Shown here piece after piece: positions 10,167 through 19,393 of a stretch of DNA of 64,000 nt. How positions within the stretch are numbered: the stretch's first letter is position 1; each line of letters starts with the position of its first letter. This DNA comes from Renibacterium sp. (lineage in GTDB: Bacteria; Actinomycetota; Actinomycetes; Actinomycetales; Micrococcaceae), in contig JAFOLH010000005.1 in NCBI GenBank assembly GCA_017419405.1, positions 372,001 through 436,000 on the forward strand, given 5' to 3'. Below the pieces are notes generated by a model, which saw only the letters and a list, made by a program, of their open reading frames with translations, searched no databases and was not told the origin of the DNA. Made by a program: the position numbers and the translations under genes.

Positions 10167-10571
10167 ATGGATTCCGGAACCTTGCGGTCGCTGTGTTTGC
10201 GGCTTCCCGGCGCGTTCGAAGATTTTCCGTTCGGCCCGGATGCTTCGGTGATCAAGATCGCTCCCTCGGCCTCGGCCGGCAGCAACGTGGAGTTCAAGAT
10301 GTTCGCGCTCTTCCGGGCGGCCAAAACCCCGCTGAGCGTCAATCTCAAATGCGATCCAGCGCTGGCAGAACAGTTGCGGGCAGCACATCCGGAAATCACG
10401 CCGGGCTACCACATGAACAAAAAGCACTGGAACACCGTGGATTGCACGGGAGGTCTTTCGGAACAGACGATTGCCGATCTGATCGAAGATTCCTACGACC
10501 TGGTGGTTGCATCGCTGCCGCGTCCGCAGCGGGAAGCGCTTGGTTGGACCGGGTTGGTGGAGCGTGGCTGA
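10167..10571 (+). CDS. MmcQ/YjbR family protein
   Basis: A 134-residue protein of the MmcQ/YjbR (CyaY-like fold) family with the typical N-terminus LRSLCLRLPGAFEDFPFG, then VNLKCDPALAEQLRAAHP, PGYHMNKKHWNTV and a C-terminal SYDLVVASLP. The fold resembles DNA-binding double-wing proteins, but function is unknown. It is in a short operon: 2 nt after the deacetylase stop and overlapping the next gene by 8 nt. Confidence 0.85.
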   Translation: MDSGTLRSLCLRLPGAFEDFPFGPDASVIKIAPSASAGSNVEFKMFALFRAAKTPLSVNLKCDPALAEQLRAAHPEITPGYHMNKKHWNTVDCTGGLSEQTIADLIEDSYDLVVASLPRPQREALGWTGLVERG

Positions 10572-11091
10572 ACTGACCTACCCGCAGATCGGCTTGACCA
10601 GGGAACTCCTGCGCGATGGACCCGAATCGGTTGCGGGGTGGCCCGGCGGCAACCAGCGGGTTTTCGAACGGATCGAAGTGGGGCGCGGAGCCGAGAGCTT
10701 CGGCCGGCTCAGCAGTGGAATCCTGGACTGGGGCATTCAGGAAGCTGCCGGCTTGCGGCCGCGCGCGGAGGGTCCCGCGGTGCTTGGCGCACGGGTGGTC
10801 TGCGGCTTCGGCGTCGGTCCGATCCGTTTGCCGGTGCCCTGCGAAGTGGTTTGGTCCGAACGCGGCGAACGCTTCGGCGGCTTCGGTTACGGAACCCTGA
10901 CCGGCCATCCGGCAAGTGGCGAGGAGGCGTTTGCCGCTGAGCTGGACGAGGCCGATCGGGTGTGGTTCTCAGTACTCGCCTTCAGTCGTCCCCGACCCGG
11001 AATCTACACCCTGGCGGCGCCGGTGAGCCGGCTGATGCAAAAGTTCGTGACCCGGAAGTATTTGGTGGCGGCCAGGGCCTTGGCCGAGTAG
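10564..11091 (+). CDS. DUF1990 family protein
   Basis: About 175 residues from GTG 10564, which lies inside the previous gene and has GGTGGAG just upstream. The C-terminal half shows the family pattern: CEVVWSERGERFGGFGYGTL, TGHPASGEEAF, then FSVLAFSRP and a final YL-AARAL. DUF1990 proteins have a START/Bet v1-like fold and unknown ligand. It ends 24 nt before the arginase-fold gene, so the four genes 9325-12018 may be cotranscribed. Confidence 0.8.
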   Translation: MAELTYPQIGLTRELLRDGPESVAGWPGGNQRVFERIEVGRGAESFGRLSSGILDWGIQEAAGLRPRAEGPAVLGARVVCGFGVGPIRLPVPCEVVWSERGERFGGFGYGTLTGHPASGEEAFAAELDEADRVWFSVLAFSRPRPGIYTLAAPVSRLMQKFVTRKYLVAARALAE

Positions 11092-11115
11092 CCGGCCCGC
11101 GGAGAGGACATCCGG

Positions 11116-12018
11116 ATGTTGCACCGTGCTTTGACGGTTTTGGCCGCGCCCAGCAACTTGGGCCTGCGCCCGCCGGAACCCGGCTCGGTTCCCGGCGTGG
11201 TCAAAGCACCGGAGGCCTTGCGGGAAGCGGGCTTGCATGCCGGCTTGGTGTCCCGGGGTGCGAACGAGGCCGGTGTGGTCCTGTCCGGGCCGTATCGCGA
11301 CGATTGGCAGCCCGGATCCGGAAGGATCCGGAACCAGGAAGCCCTTTTGGAGCATGCGGCCAGCTTGGCCGCCCGGCTGGCCGGCTTGCTCGACGACGGA
11401 GCCTGGCCGCTGGTGCTGGGCGGGGATTGTTCGATTCTGCTCGGCATCGGGGTGGCCTTGAAGCAGCGCGGCAGGTTCGGCTTGATCCATCTGGACGGCC
11501 ACACCGATTTCCGGAATCCCGGGAATTCGGACGATTGCGCCTCCCTGGCCGGCGAGGACCTCGCCGCAGTCACCGGGAAACATTGGCCGCAGATCAGCGA
11601 TGTGGCCGGGTTGGGCCCGTATTTCGACTCGGCGGACGCGGTGCACGCGGGTTGCCGGGACGATGATGCGGAGCTCGACGAAGTCCGGTGCCATCTTGCC
11701 GGGCTGTTCACCAGCGCGCAGATCCGCCAGTCGCCGTCGGCCGTTGCCGGGGGCCTTCTCAACAGCCTGCCCAGCGGCTTGGACGGGGTCTGGTTGCAAC
11801 TCGACGTCGACATCCTCGACCCGGAGATCATGCCGGCGGTCGATGCTCCGGACCCGGATGGCATCGACTGGGTGCAGCTGGAAGCGCTGTTGGCAGTGCT
11901 TTTGCCGCGGGTCAGCGGAATGAGCTTGACCGTATTCGACCCGGAGCTGGACCCGGGCGGTTCGCTGGCCAGGAGGCTCAGCAGCATGCTGCTGAGCCTC
12001 CTGGCCGATGAATCCTGA
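11116..12018 (+). CDS. Arginase/agmatinase fold protein
   Basis: A 300-residue member of the ureohydrolase superfamily, which hydrolyses guanidino groups using two Mn ions. The metal motifs are LGGDCSILLG, HLDGHTDF and DVDILDP. In most true arginases and agmatinases the first motif is GGDHS and the second DAHxD; here the first His is Cys and the second is DGHTD, so metal binding is altered and the substrate may differ. Related GGDCS proteins are common in actinobacteria. The last codons lie in a perfect 40-bp palindrome. It is convergent with the sphingomyelinase. Confidence 0.75.
   Translation: MLHRALTVLAAPSNLGLRPPEPGSVPGVVKAPEALREAGLHAGLVSRGANEAGVVLSGPYRDDWQPGSGRIRNQEALLEHAASLAARLAGLLDDGAWPLVLGGDCSILLGIGVALKQRGRFGLIHLDGHTDFRNPGNSDDCASLAGEDLAAVTGKHWPQISDVAGLGPYFDSADAVHAGCRDDDAELDEVRCHLAGLFTSAQIRQSPSAVAGGLLNSLPSGLDGVWLQLDVDILDPEIMPAVDAPDPDGIDWVQLEALLAVLLPRVSGMSLTVFDPELDPGGSLARRLSSMLLSLLADES
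11967..12006. terminator. Perfect 40-bp palindrome inside the end of the arginase-fold gene
   Basis: Bases 11967-11986 are the exact reverse complement of 11987-12006, with no spacer. It encodes part of the C-terminal RLSSMLLSLLA region and sits 12 nt before the stop, between two convergent genes, so it probably works as a bidirectional terminator. Confidence 0.65.
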
Positions 12019-12033
12019 GGACCTGCAAGAAGC

Positions 12034-12990
12034 CTATTTGGAACCGAAGACCGGGTAGTGGTCGGAGTAGTCGGTGAAGGTCTGGCTGCCGGCCGACCAG
12101 GGTGCGGAATGCAGTTGACGGGTGTTGACCCGCCAGCTGCTCGGTGATCCGTAGCCCTTGATCGGCAAGACGTAGTCCAACTGTTCGGCCGGGTGGTCGC
12201 CGTAGAAGTAGTTCGCCATGGAATTGCCCGCGTAGTCGAAGGACGGTCCACCGCTGAACTCGGGCTGCACCGCGTTCAGCGTGCGGTAGACCGCGCTTTC
12301 CTCCGGGGTGCCGGCGATGACATTGAGATCGCCTACGACGAAAAGCGGCTGGTCTTTCGGGAAATTCTGGGCATCGATGAATCGCTTCATTTCTGCGAAT
12401 TGGCTTTTGCGCATCTCAGCGGGGGCGACCTTGCAGGTTGAATCTTCGGCCTGGGTGTGAGTTCCGATGACGTTGACCAAGCCCGCCGGCGTCTTGATTT
12501 GCGCGTAAGCGAAACCTTTGTTGGTCAGCGGCTCCACCATGCCGCAGCTGTCCTTGTAGATGAATTGCTTCTTCACGGTGATCGGCCAACGGCTGACGAT
12601 CGATACACCGCCGTCCTCTGGCGTCAGGGTTCCATAACTGCCCAAGGTCTCATCCCAGCCGGATTTGCTGCGTCCGATCCAGGGCGTTTGGTTGGGGTAT
12701 TCGGCGGCGAGATTCGTCTGCAGTCTTTCCGAACCGGTGTTGTCGAAGCCTTCTTGGAAAACCACGACGTCCTGTCCGGAAACGACTTTGTCCTTGGCGA
12801 TCAGATCTGCCCGCATGGCTTGGTCCCAGCCTGCGGCCGCAATCGGCGGCAGCATCCGCAGGTTCATCGAACCGATCTTCAGATCGTCGTAACTGAATCC
12901 GGATTTCTGGCCCGCTGCCTGAGCAGGGAGGCCGAAACCGGTGAGGCCGAGTCCGACGGCGGCGATGGCCGCAAGGCGTTTGAGTGTCAT
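12034..12990 (-). CDS. Secreted neutral sphingomyelinase (sphingomyelin phosphodiesterase)
   Basis: A 318-residue exported DNase I-fold phosphodiesterase. A signal peptide ends near AQAAG (26-27). It resembles Bacillus cereus sphingomyelinase, sharing EYPNQT, WDETLGSYG and LTPEDGGVSIVSRWP. The Mg-binding and catalytic residues line up: N43, E80 (FQEGFDN), H178 (IGTHTQAED), D221 and N223 (GDLN), and D310-H311 (DYSDHYP). It should cleave sphingomyelin to ceramide and phosphocholine. The membrane-inserting beta-hairpin just before DYSDHYP looks shorter than in the Bacillus enzyme. ATG 12990 is preferred, with GGAG close upstream; a TTG at 13002 is possible. TATACA is visible upstream as a possible -10. 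Confidence 0.88.
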   Translation of the reverse strand: MTLKRLAAIAAVGLGLTGFGLPAQAAGQKSGFSYDDLKIGSMNLRMLPPIAAAGWDQAMRADLIAKDKVVSGQDVVVFQEGFDNTGSERLQTNLAAEYPNQTPWIGRSKSGWDETLGSYGTLTPEDGGVSIVSRWPITVKKQFIYKDSCGMVEPLTNKGFAYAQIKTPAGLVNVIGTHTQAEDSTCKVAPAEMRKSQFAEMKRFIDAQNFPKDQPLFVVGDLNVIAGTPEESAVYRTLNAVQPEFSGGPSFDYAGNSMANYFYGDHPAEQLDYVLPIKGYGSPSSWRVNTRQLHSAPWSAGSQTFTDYSDHYPVFGSK

Positions 12991-13090
12991 GACTCCAGCC
13001 AATCGCCCAAAGGTGTATATACAGGTCCGCTCAGATTAACGCCGAAAGAACCGAAGCTGGGAATTTCCCGGACTCCAATCCCCGGCTTAA

Positions 13091-13126
13091 CGACGCGCGA
13101 GTGCACACGTGTGCACTCGCGCGTCG
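13091..13126 (-). terminator. Perfect 36-bp palindrome after purL
   Basis: Bases 13091-13108 and 13109-13126 are exact reverse complements. It lies 30 nt beyond the purL stop and upstream of the sphingomyelinase gene, so it most likely ends the purSQL transcript. There is no T-tract on the minus strand. Confidence 0.7.
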
Positions 13127-13155
13127 AAGAAGGGGTGAGCGGCGGTGAAGGCGGA

Positions 13156-15447
13156 TCAGCCGAAGTACTTCGGCAGGGTCCCCTCATGGGCTTCGCGCAG
13201 CTCGTCCAAGCTCAGTGTGAAAGCTCCCTGCACATCGAGCGAGCCGGATTCGGCATCGACCACGCCGAGGCGGAGGTGCTCGAAGCCCCGTGCGGTGCAC
13301 ATGTCGTTGAACCGGACCTCTTCGGAACGCGGCACCGAAACCAGCGCCCGGCCCTGGGACTCGGAGAACAAAGCCTCGAAAACCGAAATCCCATCGCGGG
13401 CAGCCAATTCGTCCAAGCCAACCCGGGCGCCGACGCCGAAGCGCAGCGAGGACTCGACCAGCGCCGCAGCCAAACCGCCTTCAGACAGGTCATGTGCCGC
13501 ATCGACCATGCCGTCACGGGAAGCGTTGATCAGGATCTCGGCCAAGGCCTTTTCCCGGCCCAAGTCGACAACTGGCGGCTGGCCACCGAGGTGCCCGCGC
13601 AGATTGGACCATTCCGAGCCATCCAATTCAGCCCGGGTGGTGCCCAGCAGGTAAATTGCCTGACCGTCTTCACGCCAACCGGACGGGGTGCGCCGAGCAA
13701 CGTCGTCGAACACGCCCAGCACGCCGACCACTGGGGTCGGATGGATCGGCACGCCGCCGGTCTGGTTGTACAAGGAGACGTTGCCGCCGGTGACCGGCAC
13801 ACCGAGTTCCTGGCAGGCATCAGCCAGCCCGGTCACCGATTCGGCAAACTGCCACATGACCTCGGGATCCTCCGGCGAGCCGAAGTTCAAGCAGTCAGTG
13901 ACGGCCAACGGACGCGCACCCGACGTCGCGACATTCCGGTAGGCCTCGGCCAGCGCCAATTTCGCACCTTCGCGCGGGTTCAGGTAGCAGTAGCGGCCGT
14001 TTGCGTCCGTGGACAAAGCCACACCCAGGCCGGTGCTTTCGTCCACCCGGATCACGCCGGCGTCGTCGGGCATGGCCTGTGCGGTGTTGCCCTGAACATA
14101 GCGATCGTACTGGTCGGTGACCCAGGACTTCGAGGCCATGTTCGGCGAGGACATCAGTTCGACGACGGCGGCCCCCAAGTCAGCGGGCACCTCACCTTTG
14201 AACGAGTCGGCTTGCAGAGCGTCGAGCCACTCCGGGCGGTGGAACGGCCGGTTGTACACCGGTCCGTCGTGCGCCACGGTGCGCGGATCGACGTCGACGA
14301 TCGTCTCGCCATCCCAGTCAATGATCAGCCGGCCGGTGTCGGTCACTTCGCCCAGCCAGGAGTATTCCACGTCCCACTTGGCCATCACGGCCTCAAAAGC
14401 CGCGACATTTTCCGGTGTGACGACCGCCATCATGCGTTCTTGCGATTCGGACATCAGGATTTCGCCCGGAGTCAGCGTTGGGTCGCGCAGCAGCACCGAG
14501 GTCAGCTCAACGTGCATGCCGCCTTCGCCGTTGGATGCCAGCTCGGAGGTGGCGCAGGAGATACCCGCGGCACCGAGGTCTTGGATGCCATCCACGATCG
14601 ATGCCTTGAACAGTTCCAGGCAGCACTCGATGAGCACTTTCTCCGCGAACGGATCGCCCACTTGAACCGCGGGCCGCTTGGACGGCTTAGCGTCGTCGAA
14701 CGACTCCGAGGCCAGCACCGAGGCGCCGCCAATGCCATCGCCACCGGTACGCGCACCGAACAGGACCACGCGATTGCCCACGCCGGAGGCATTGGCCAAG
14801 CGGATGTCCTCGTGCCGCAGCACGCCGACTGCGAGTGCGTTGACCAGCGGATTGCCCTGGTACACCGAGTCGAAAACCACTTCGCCACCGATATTCGGCA
14901 GGCCCAGCGAGTTGCCGTAGCCGCCGATGCCGGAGACGATGCCGTGCACCAAACGGGCGGTGTCCGGGTGGTCAATCGCACCGAAGCGCAGCGGATCCAT
15001 CACGGCAACCGGGCGGGCACCCATCGAGATGATGTCACGGACAATGCCGCCGATGCCGGTCGCGGCACCCTGGTAAGGCTCGACGAAGGACGGGTGGTTG
15101 TGCGATTCGACCTTGAAGGTCACCGCCCAACCGTCGCCAATGTCCACGACGCCGGCGTTCTCGCCGATGCCGACCAGCAGGTGCTCTTTCATCTCCGGAG
15201 TGACCTTGTCGCCGAACTGACGCAAGTGCACCTTGGAGGACTTGTAGGAGCAGTGCTCGCTCCACATGACCGAATACATCGCCAGCTCGGCAGCGGTGGG
15301 CCGGCGGCCCAGAATCTCGTTGATCCGAGCGAACTCATTGTCCTTCAGGCCCAGCTCGGCCCAGGGCAGCTCGGTTTCCGGAGTCGAAGCCGCGTTCGCG
15401 ACGGTATCGATGTTGAAACTGGTTTTCTCAGCAGAAGAGTTGGTCAC
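13156..15447 (-). CDS. purL: Phosphoribosylformylglycinamidine synthase subunit PurL
   Basis: The ATP-dependent large subunit of the small-type FGAM synthase (763 residues), which joins ammonia from PurQ to FGAR in step 4 of purine synthesis. Recognisable parts are [11 protein letters not shown] with the catalytic His, the first nucleotide-site region [29 protein letters not shown] (split motif), [13 protein letters not shown], and [13 protein letters not shown] in the second half. It is the last gene of purS-purQ-purL and overlaps purQ by 4 nt (ATGA), indicating translational coupling and complex assembly. Confidence 0.97.
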   Translation of the reverse strand: MTNSSAEKTSFNIDTVANAASTPETELPWAELGLKDNEFARINEILGRRPTAAELAMYSVMWSEHCSYKSSKVHLRQFGDKVTPEMKEHLLVGIGENAGVVDIGDGWAVTFKVESHNHPSFVEPYQGAATGIGGIVRDIISMGARPVAVMDPLRFGAIDHPDTARLVHGIVSGIGGYGNSLGLPNIGGEVVFDSVYQGNPLVNALAVGVLRHEDIRLANASGVGNRVVLFGARTGGDGIGGASVLASESFDDAKPSKRPAVQVGDPFAEKVLIECCLELFKASIVDGIQDLGAAGISCATSELASNGEGGMHVELTSVLLRDPTLTPGEILMSESQERMMAVVTPENVAAFEAVMAKWDVEYSWLGEVTDTGRLIIDWDGETIVDVDPRTVAHDGPVYNRPFHRPEWLDALQADSFKGEVPADLGAAVVELMSSPNMASKSWVTDQYDRYVQGNTAQAMPDDAGVIRVDESTGLGVALSTDANGRYCYLNPREGAKLALAEAYRNVATSGARPLAVTDCLNFGSPEDPEVMWQFAESVTGLADACQELGVPVTGGNVSLYNQTGGVPIHPTPVVGVLGVFDDVARRTPSGWREDGQAIYLLGTTRAELDGSEWSNLRGHLGGQPPVVDLGREKALAEILINASRDGMVDAAHDLSEGGLAAALVESSLRFGVGARVGLDELAARDGISVFEALFSESQGRALVSVPRSEEVRFNDMCTARGFEHLRLGVVDAESGSLDVQGAFTLSLDELREAHEGTLPKYFG

Positions 15448-16196
15448 GCGCGGGCTCCCGAAAGAATCGTGTGCAGAACAGAGGAAAAGAAGCCCAAGCC
15501 GTCGGTGCCGGTGTGATCCGGCCCGAAGCCGGTTTCCACCGCGTGCTCCGGGTGCGGCATGAGTCCGACGACGTTGCCCGCGGCATTGGAGATGCCTGCG
15601 ATGTCGCGGCGGGATCCATTCGGGTTGAATCCGACATAGCGGAACACCACGCGGCCTTCAGCCTCCAGGGCGTCCAGTGTTTTTTCGTCCGCGATGTATT
15701 GGCCGTCCTGGTTCTTCAACGGAACGGTGATCTCTTGGCCGGCGTCGAAAGCGCTGGTCCAAGCGGTGGCCGCGTTTTCAACCCGCAGCACCTGATCCCG
15801 GCAGATGAACTTCAGATGATCGTTCTTCACCATCGAGCCCGGCAGCAGATGCGATTCAGTGAGGATCTGGAAGCCGTTGCAGATACCCAGCACCGGCAGC
15901 TTGGCCTCCGAATTCGCGGCGTCGATGACCTTGGCCATCAGCGGCGCGAAGCGCGAGATCGCACCAGCACGCAGGTAATCACCGTAGGAGAAACCGCCGG
16001 GGATCACCACTGCGTCCACGTCTTTCAGCTCGGCATCGGCGTGCCAGAGTTCGACGGCGGTCGCGCCGGAAAGCCGGACCGCGCGGGATGCGTCGCGGTC
16101 GTCGAGCGTGCCCGGAAAAGTAATGACGCCGACGCGTGCGCTGGACAGGTCAGCCGAAGACAGGTCAGTGGACAAATCAGTATTCAGCTCAGTCAT
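15444..16196 (-). CDS. purQ: Phosphoribosylformylglycinamidine synthase subunit PurQ
   Basis: Class I glutamine amidotransferase subunit (250 residues) that delivers ammonia to PurL. The nucleophile elbow is GICNGFQIL and the His-Glu pair is in MPHPEHAVE; the N-terminal core [15 protein letters not shown] is typical. Ahead of that core is an unusual Ser/Asp-rich extension ([14 protein letters not shown]) encoded by imperfect repeats, so the exact start is less certain. The start overlaps the purS stop by 8 nt and the stop overlaps purL by 4 nt. Confidence 0.96.
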   Translation of the reverse strand: MTELNTDLSTDLSSADLSSARVGVITFPGTLDDRDASRAVRLSGATAVELWHADAELKDVDAVVIPGGFSYGDYLRAGAISRFAPLMAKVIDAANSEAKLPVLGICNGFQILTESHLLPGSMVKNDHLKFICRDQVLRVENAATAWTSAFDAGQEITVPLKNQDGQYIADEKTLDALEAEGRVVFRYVGFNPNGSRRDIAGISNAAGNVVGLMPHPEHAVETGFGPDHTGTDGLGFFSSVLHTILSGARA

Positions 16197-16440
16197 CGAC
16201 GGCCTCGACCTTGACCACGTCTTCGATCACCGGGTTGGAGAGCAGGGTTTCGGCGGCTTCGCGGGCTTTGGCCAGCACGGCTTCGGTGATCTCGCCGTCG
16301 ACCGTCAGTTCAAAGCGCTTGCCTTGGCGGACGCCGCTGAATTCGGTGAAGCCGAGCCGGGGGAGCGCCCCGACAATGGCCTTACCCTGCGGATCGAGGA
16401 TTTCGGGTTTGAGCATGACATCGACAACGATCCGGGGCAT
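16189..16440 (-). CDS. purS: Phosphoribosylformylglycinamidine synthase subunit PurS
   Basis: The 83-residue structural subunit that bridges PurL and Pur[21 protein letters not shown] and the C-terminal VKVEAVDD match the family. ATG 16440 was chosen because AGGAGT lies upstream and homologues start there. It is first in the purSQL operon and overlaps purQ by 8 nt. Confidence 0.96.
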   Translation of the reverse strand: MPRIVVDVMLKPEILDPQGKAIVGALPRLGFTEFSGVRQGKRFELTVDGEITEAVLAKAREAAETLLSNPVIEDVVKVEAVDD

Positions 16441-16765
16441 CCGGTGACTCCTGTTTTTCGAAGCGAGGGGTCGCGGAGGCTGGTGAACAGCGGGAAAACT
16501 GTGCCGTCTCACGCTGGTTCCGGTCCGGAGGCATCAGCGCTCCGCGAGCTTGCAACACTATTCTACCGGCAGCGGCGCGATGGATTGTCCGCCTCCGGAC
16601 GGGGGTCTGCGGGTTACCGCTTAACTTGCTGCGCGCAAGCTGTGTCTTCGCTATGCTTCGGGCAACTCCTTGAATCATGCAAGGGGTTCGAACGCTCTGT
16701 TTCTCCTGGTGAGACGGTGTTTTTGGGGGAACATGGTTCGCAAACCATTGAGAGGTGGTAGTCAC
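16441..16765. other. Divergent intergenic region, purS / subtilase
   Basis: 325 nt without a convincing gene. It should hold the purSQL promoter (minus) and the subtilase promoter (plus). A TATGCT box lies at 16652-16657. Two short inverted repeats are visible: CTTGC/GCAAG at 16625-16639 and CCTTG/CAAGG at 16668-16684. No -35 with normal spacing was found. Confidence 0.4.
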
Positions 16766-19138
16766 GTGTTTAAACGCAAGACGAGCAGAGTCAGAAGTTT
16801 CGGGGTAGTTGCAGCTGCAGTTCTCTTGGCGGTCGGCGGATTCGTTCCGGCGGCCGTTGCGGCGCCCGGGGATGCGCAAACATTTCCGGACGGCCGGTAC
16901 ATCGTGGTGATGGCGAAAGAAGCCGTGGCCGCTTACGACGGCGGAGTCCCGGGACTTGCGCCGACCAAACCGGAGCTCGGGTCCAAGGTCGATGCGGCGG
17001 ATCCGGACGTGCAGAAGTACCAGCGGTACCTCACCCAAGAACAGCAACGGGTTGCCGGGGCCAAAAATGTGCGGATCGAGAAGAATTTGACCGTGGCGCT
17101 CAACGGCTTCGTGGCGAGCTTGACCGGGCAGCAGGCCAAGGAGCTCGCGGCATCGAAAGGCGTGGTGACGGTGGCCCCGGACACGCTGCTGCAACCGGAT
17201 TCCAGCAGCGCCCAGTGGCTGGGGCTCAGCGGAGGCAACGGCATTTGGCAGGACCAGTACGGCGGGTCGGCGAATGCCGGGAAAGGCGTCGTGGTCGGCG
17301 TGCTGGACACCGGCTATACCCCCGGCAACCCTTTGGTGGCGGGCAATCAGGTGCAGCCACTGCAGGGCGAAGCAAAAATGGGCGAGCCCTACCGGGACGC
17401 GGCCGGCGGCATTTCGATGCTCAAGGCCGACGGCGACACCTTCCGCGGCGAATGCCAGAGCGGCCAGGGCTTCGCCGGGACCGAGTGTAATTCCAAAGTG
17501 ATCAGCGCCCGGTATTACGGGGAGACCTATTTGGCGAACACGTTGATCGGGGACCGGGACCCGAAGGAGCTCGTCTCACCGGTGGACACCAATAACCACG
17601 GCACGCACACCGCCGGAACCGCGGTGGGCAGCGAAGGCGTGCAGGTGAACATGCCCGGCCGCAGCCCGGATATTGCTTCCGGAGTCGCGCCCGGTGCCAA
17701 ATTGGCGGTTTACAAGGTCTGCTGGACCACCGGGTGCTACACGTCGGACTCGGTGCAGGCCATCGACCAGGCGGTTTTGGACGGGGTCGACGTGATCAAC
17801 TTTTCGATCTCCGGGTCCAATACCCGGGTGAATGATCCGGTCTCCTTGGCCTTCCTCTCCGCGGCGTCCGCGGGCATCGTGGTTTCCGCTTCGGCCGGCA
17901 ACAGCGGTCCGGAAGCCAATACCGTCAACCACGGCGGCCCCTGGGTGACCACAGTGGCTGCAACCACCTGGCCGGATGAGGCGAAAGGGACCTTGGAGCT
18001 CGCCGATGGGACCCGTTACCGCGGCTCCTCCATCGCGAGTGCTTCGGTGTTCAACAAGCCTCTGGTCCTGGCCGAGACGCTCGCTCCCGCCAGGGCCAGC
18101 GCCTCGAAACTCTGCATGCCCGGGTCTTTGGATCCGGCCAAGACAGCAGACAAGATCGTGGTCTGCGAACGCGGCGTGAATGCCCGGGTGGAAAAGAGCC
18201 AGGTGGTCAAGGATGCCGGCGGCGTCGGAATGGTGCTTGGCAATCCGACGCCGAACAGCTCCGATTTGGATGTGCATGCGGTGCCTTCGGTGCACCTGGA
18301 CGCGCCGGACTACCTGGCGTTGCGCGCCACGTTGGTCAGTGCGCCCGGCCAACCCGGCAACATCGTGAACCGGGACACCTCCGGAAAACCCGTGGACAAG
18401 ACGCCGCAGATCGCCGGCTTCTCCTCGCGCGGACCGCACAATGCCGCCGGCGGCGATATTTTGAAGCCTGATCTGGCCGCCACCGGAGTCAATGTGCTTT
18501 CCGGATTCTCGCCGATCGCGTCGGGGGGAAGCCAATTCGGCTATGCTTCCGGGACGTCGATGGCGGCACCCCATGTGGCCGGCTACGCGGCGATGATTCT
18601 GGGCAAGTATCCGACCGCCTCGCCGGCCGCGGTGAAGTCCGCGATGATGACCACCGCGGGGAATGTGCTGAACGCGGACGGCTCGCGGAACACCGACAAG
18701 CTCGCGGTCGGTGCCGGTCAGGTCGATCCGCTCAGGTTCTTGAGCCCGGGCCTCTACTTCGAGGCGGGCAACAAGGACTATCTCGGCTATCTCCTGGGAC
18801 TCGGCTACAACTTGGGCATCGATGGTCTGAGCCCGGTCAAAGCCCGGGATTTCAACCAGGCTTCGGTGGCGGTGGGCAATCTCGACGGCCGGGTGGAAAC
18901 CAGCCGGACGGCGACCGCGCTCACCCCGGGGGTGTACCAGATCTCGGTGGATACCCCGGGCGTGCGGGTGCGCACGATTCCGTCGATCCTGGTCTTCGAA
19001 CAGGCCGGGGCCAGCAAAACGTTCAAGATCGTCATTGAACGTTCCGGTGGTGCTTCCGGCCAGATCTACAACGGCGACATCACCTTGTCCGGCGCCGGGG
19101 TCAAGGTCAAGATGCCGGTTTCGATCCGGAACCGCTAG
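16766..19138 (+). CDS. Secreted subtilisin-like serine protease (S8) with PA domain
   Basis: A 790-residue exported protease with cucumisin-like layout: signal peptide (1 to about 33), I9-type propeptide (about 43-140), catalytic domain with D181 (GVLDTG), H278 (NNHGTHTAG) and S598 (SGTSMAAPH), an inserted protease-associated domain around ADKIVVCERGVNARVEKSQ, and a C-terminal Fn3-like beta domain. It probably digests extracellular protein. GTG 16766 is preferred because GAGGTGG lies about 7 nt upstream; an ATG at 16733 would add eleven basic residues. A subtilisin-inhibitor-like lipoprotein is encoded 2.2 kb downstream. Confidence 0.9.
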   Translation: MFKRKTSRVRSFGVVAAAVLLAVGGFVPAAVAAPGDAQTFPDGRYIVVMAKEAVAAYDGGVPGLAPTKPELGSKVDAADPDVQKYQRYLTQEQQRVAGAKNVRIEKNLTVALNGFVASLTGQQAKELAASKGVVTVAPDTLLQPDSSSAQWLGLSGGNGIWQDQYGGSANAGKGVVVGVLDTGYTPGNPLVAGNQVQPLQGEAKMGEPYRDAAGGISMLKADGDTFRGECQSGQGFAGTECNSKVISARYYGETYLANTLIGDRDPKELVSPVDTNNHGTHTAGTAVGSEGVQVNMPGRSPDIASGVAPGAKLAVYKVCWTTGCYTSDSVQAIDQAVLDGVDVINFSISGSNTRVNDPVSLAFLSAASAGIVVSASAGNSGPEANTVNHGGPWVTTVAATTWPDEAKGTLELADGTRYRGSSIASASVFNKPLVLAETLAPARASASKLCMPGSLDPAKTADKIVVCERGVNARVEKSQVVKDAGGVGMVLGNPTPNSSDLDVHAVPSVHLDAPDYLALRATLVSAPGQPGNIVNRDTSGKPVDKTPQIAGFSSRGPHNAAGGDILKPDLAATGVNVLSGFSPIASGGSQFGYASGTSMAAPHVAGYAAMILGKYPTASPAAVKSAMMTTAGNVLNADGSRNTDKLAVGAGQVDPLRFLSPGLYFEAGNKDYLGYLLGLGYNLGIDGLSPVKARDFNQASVAVGNLDGRVETSRTATALTPGVYQISVDTPGVRVRTIPSILVFEQAGASKTFKIVIERSGGASGQIYNGDITLSGAGVKVKMPVSIRNR

Positions 19139-19157
19139 TCCTTATGCGGTGATTGTG

Positions 19158-19200
19158 CCCGTGGTCTGGAGCGGTTGACTTTCCGGTTCCAGACCACGGG
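19158..19200 (+). terminator. Hairpin terminator after subtilase
   Basis: Perfect 13-bp arms (19158-19170 and 19188-19200) with a 17-nt loop, 19 nt after the subtilase stop. Confidence 0.8.
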
Positions 19201-19393
19201 TGCGGCACGGTGGATTTCTCCCAGGGATTCCTGGGCATGATACCGATGGTGAAAAGTTCCGGAACAAGCTCACAGCTTTTTCATTACTCTGTGGCGGATT
19301 CGTACCCAGTCAAAAGGCTTAGGCTGTGTCTGAGCGTGGTTTTGAATGCATGTGATTTTGACTGTGGGCGAAACTTCGAAGACGGGGCTGACG

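Noticed and set aside
12457..15516. Very long open frame on the strand opposite purL
   Set aside because: It mirrors purL codon positions in GC-rich DNA; the composition (His/Arg/Gly/Val-rich) matches no family, while purL is certain.
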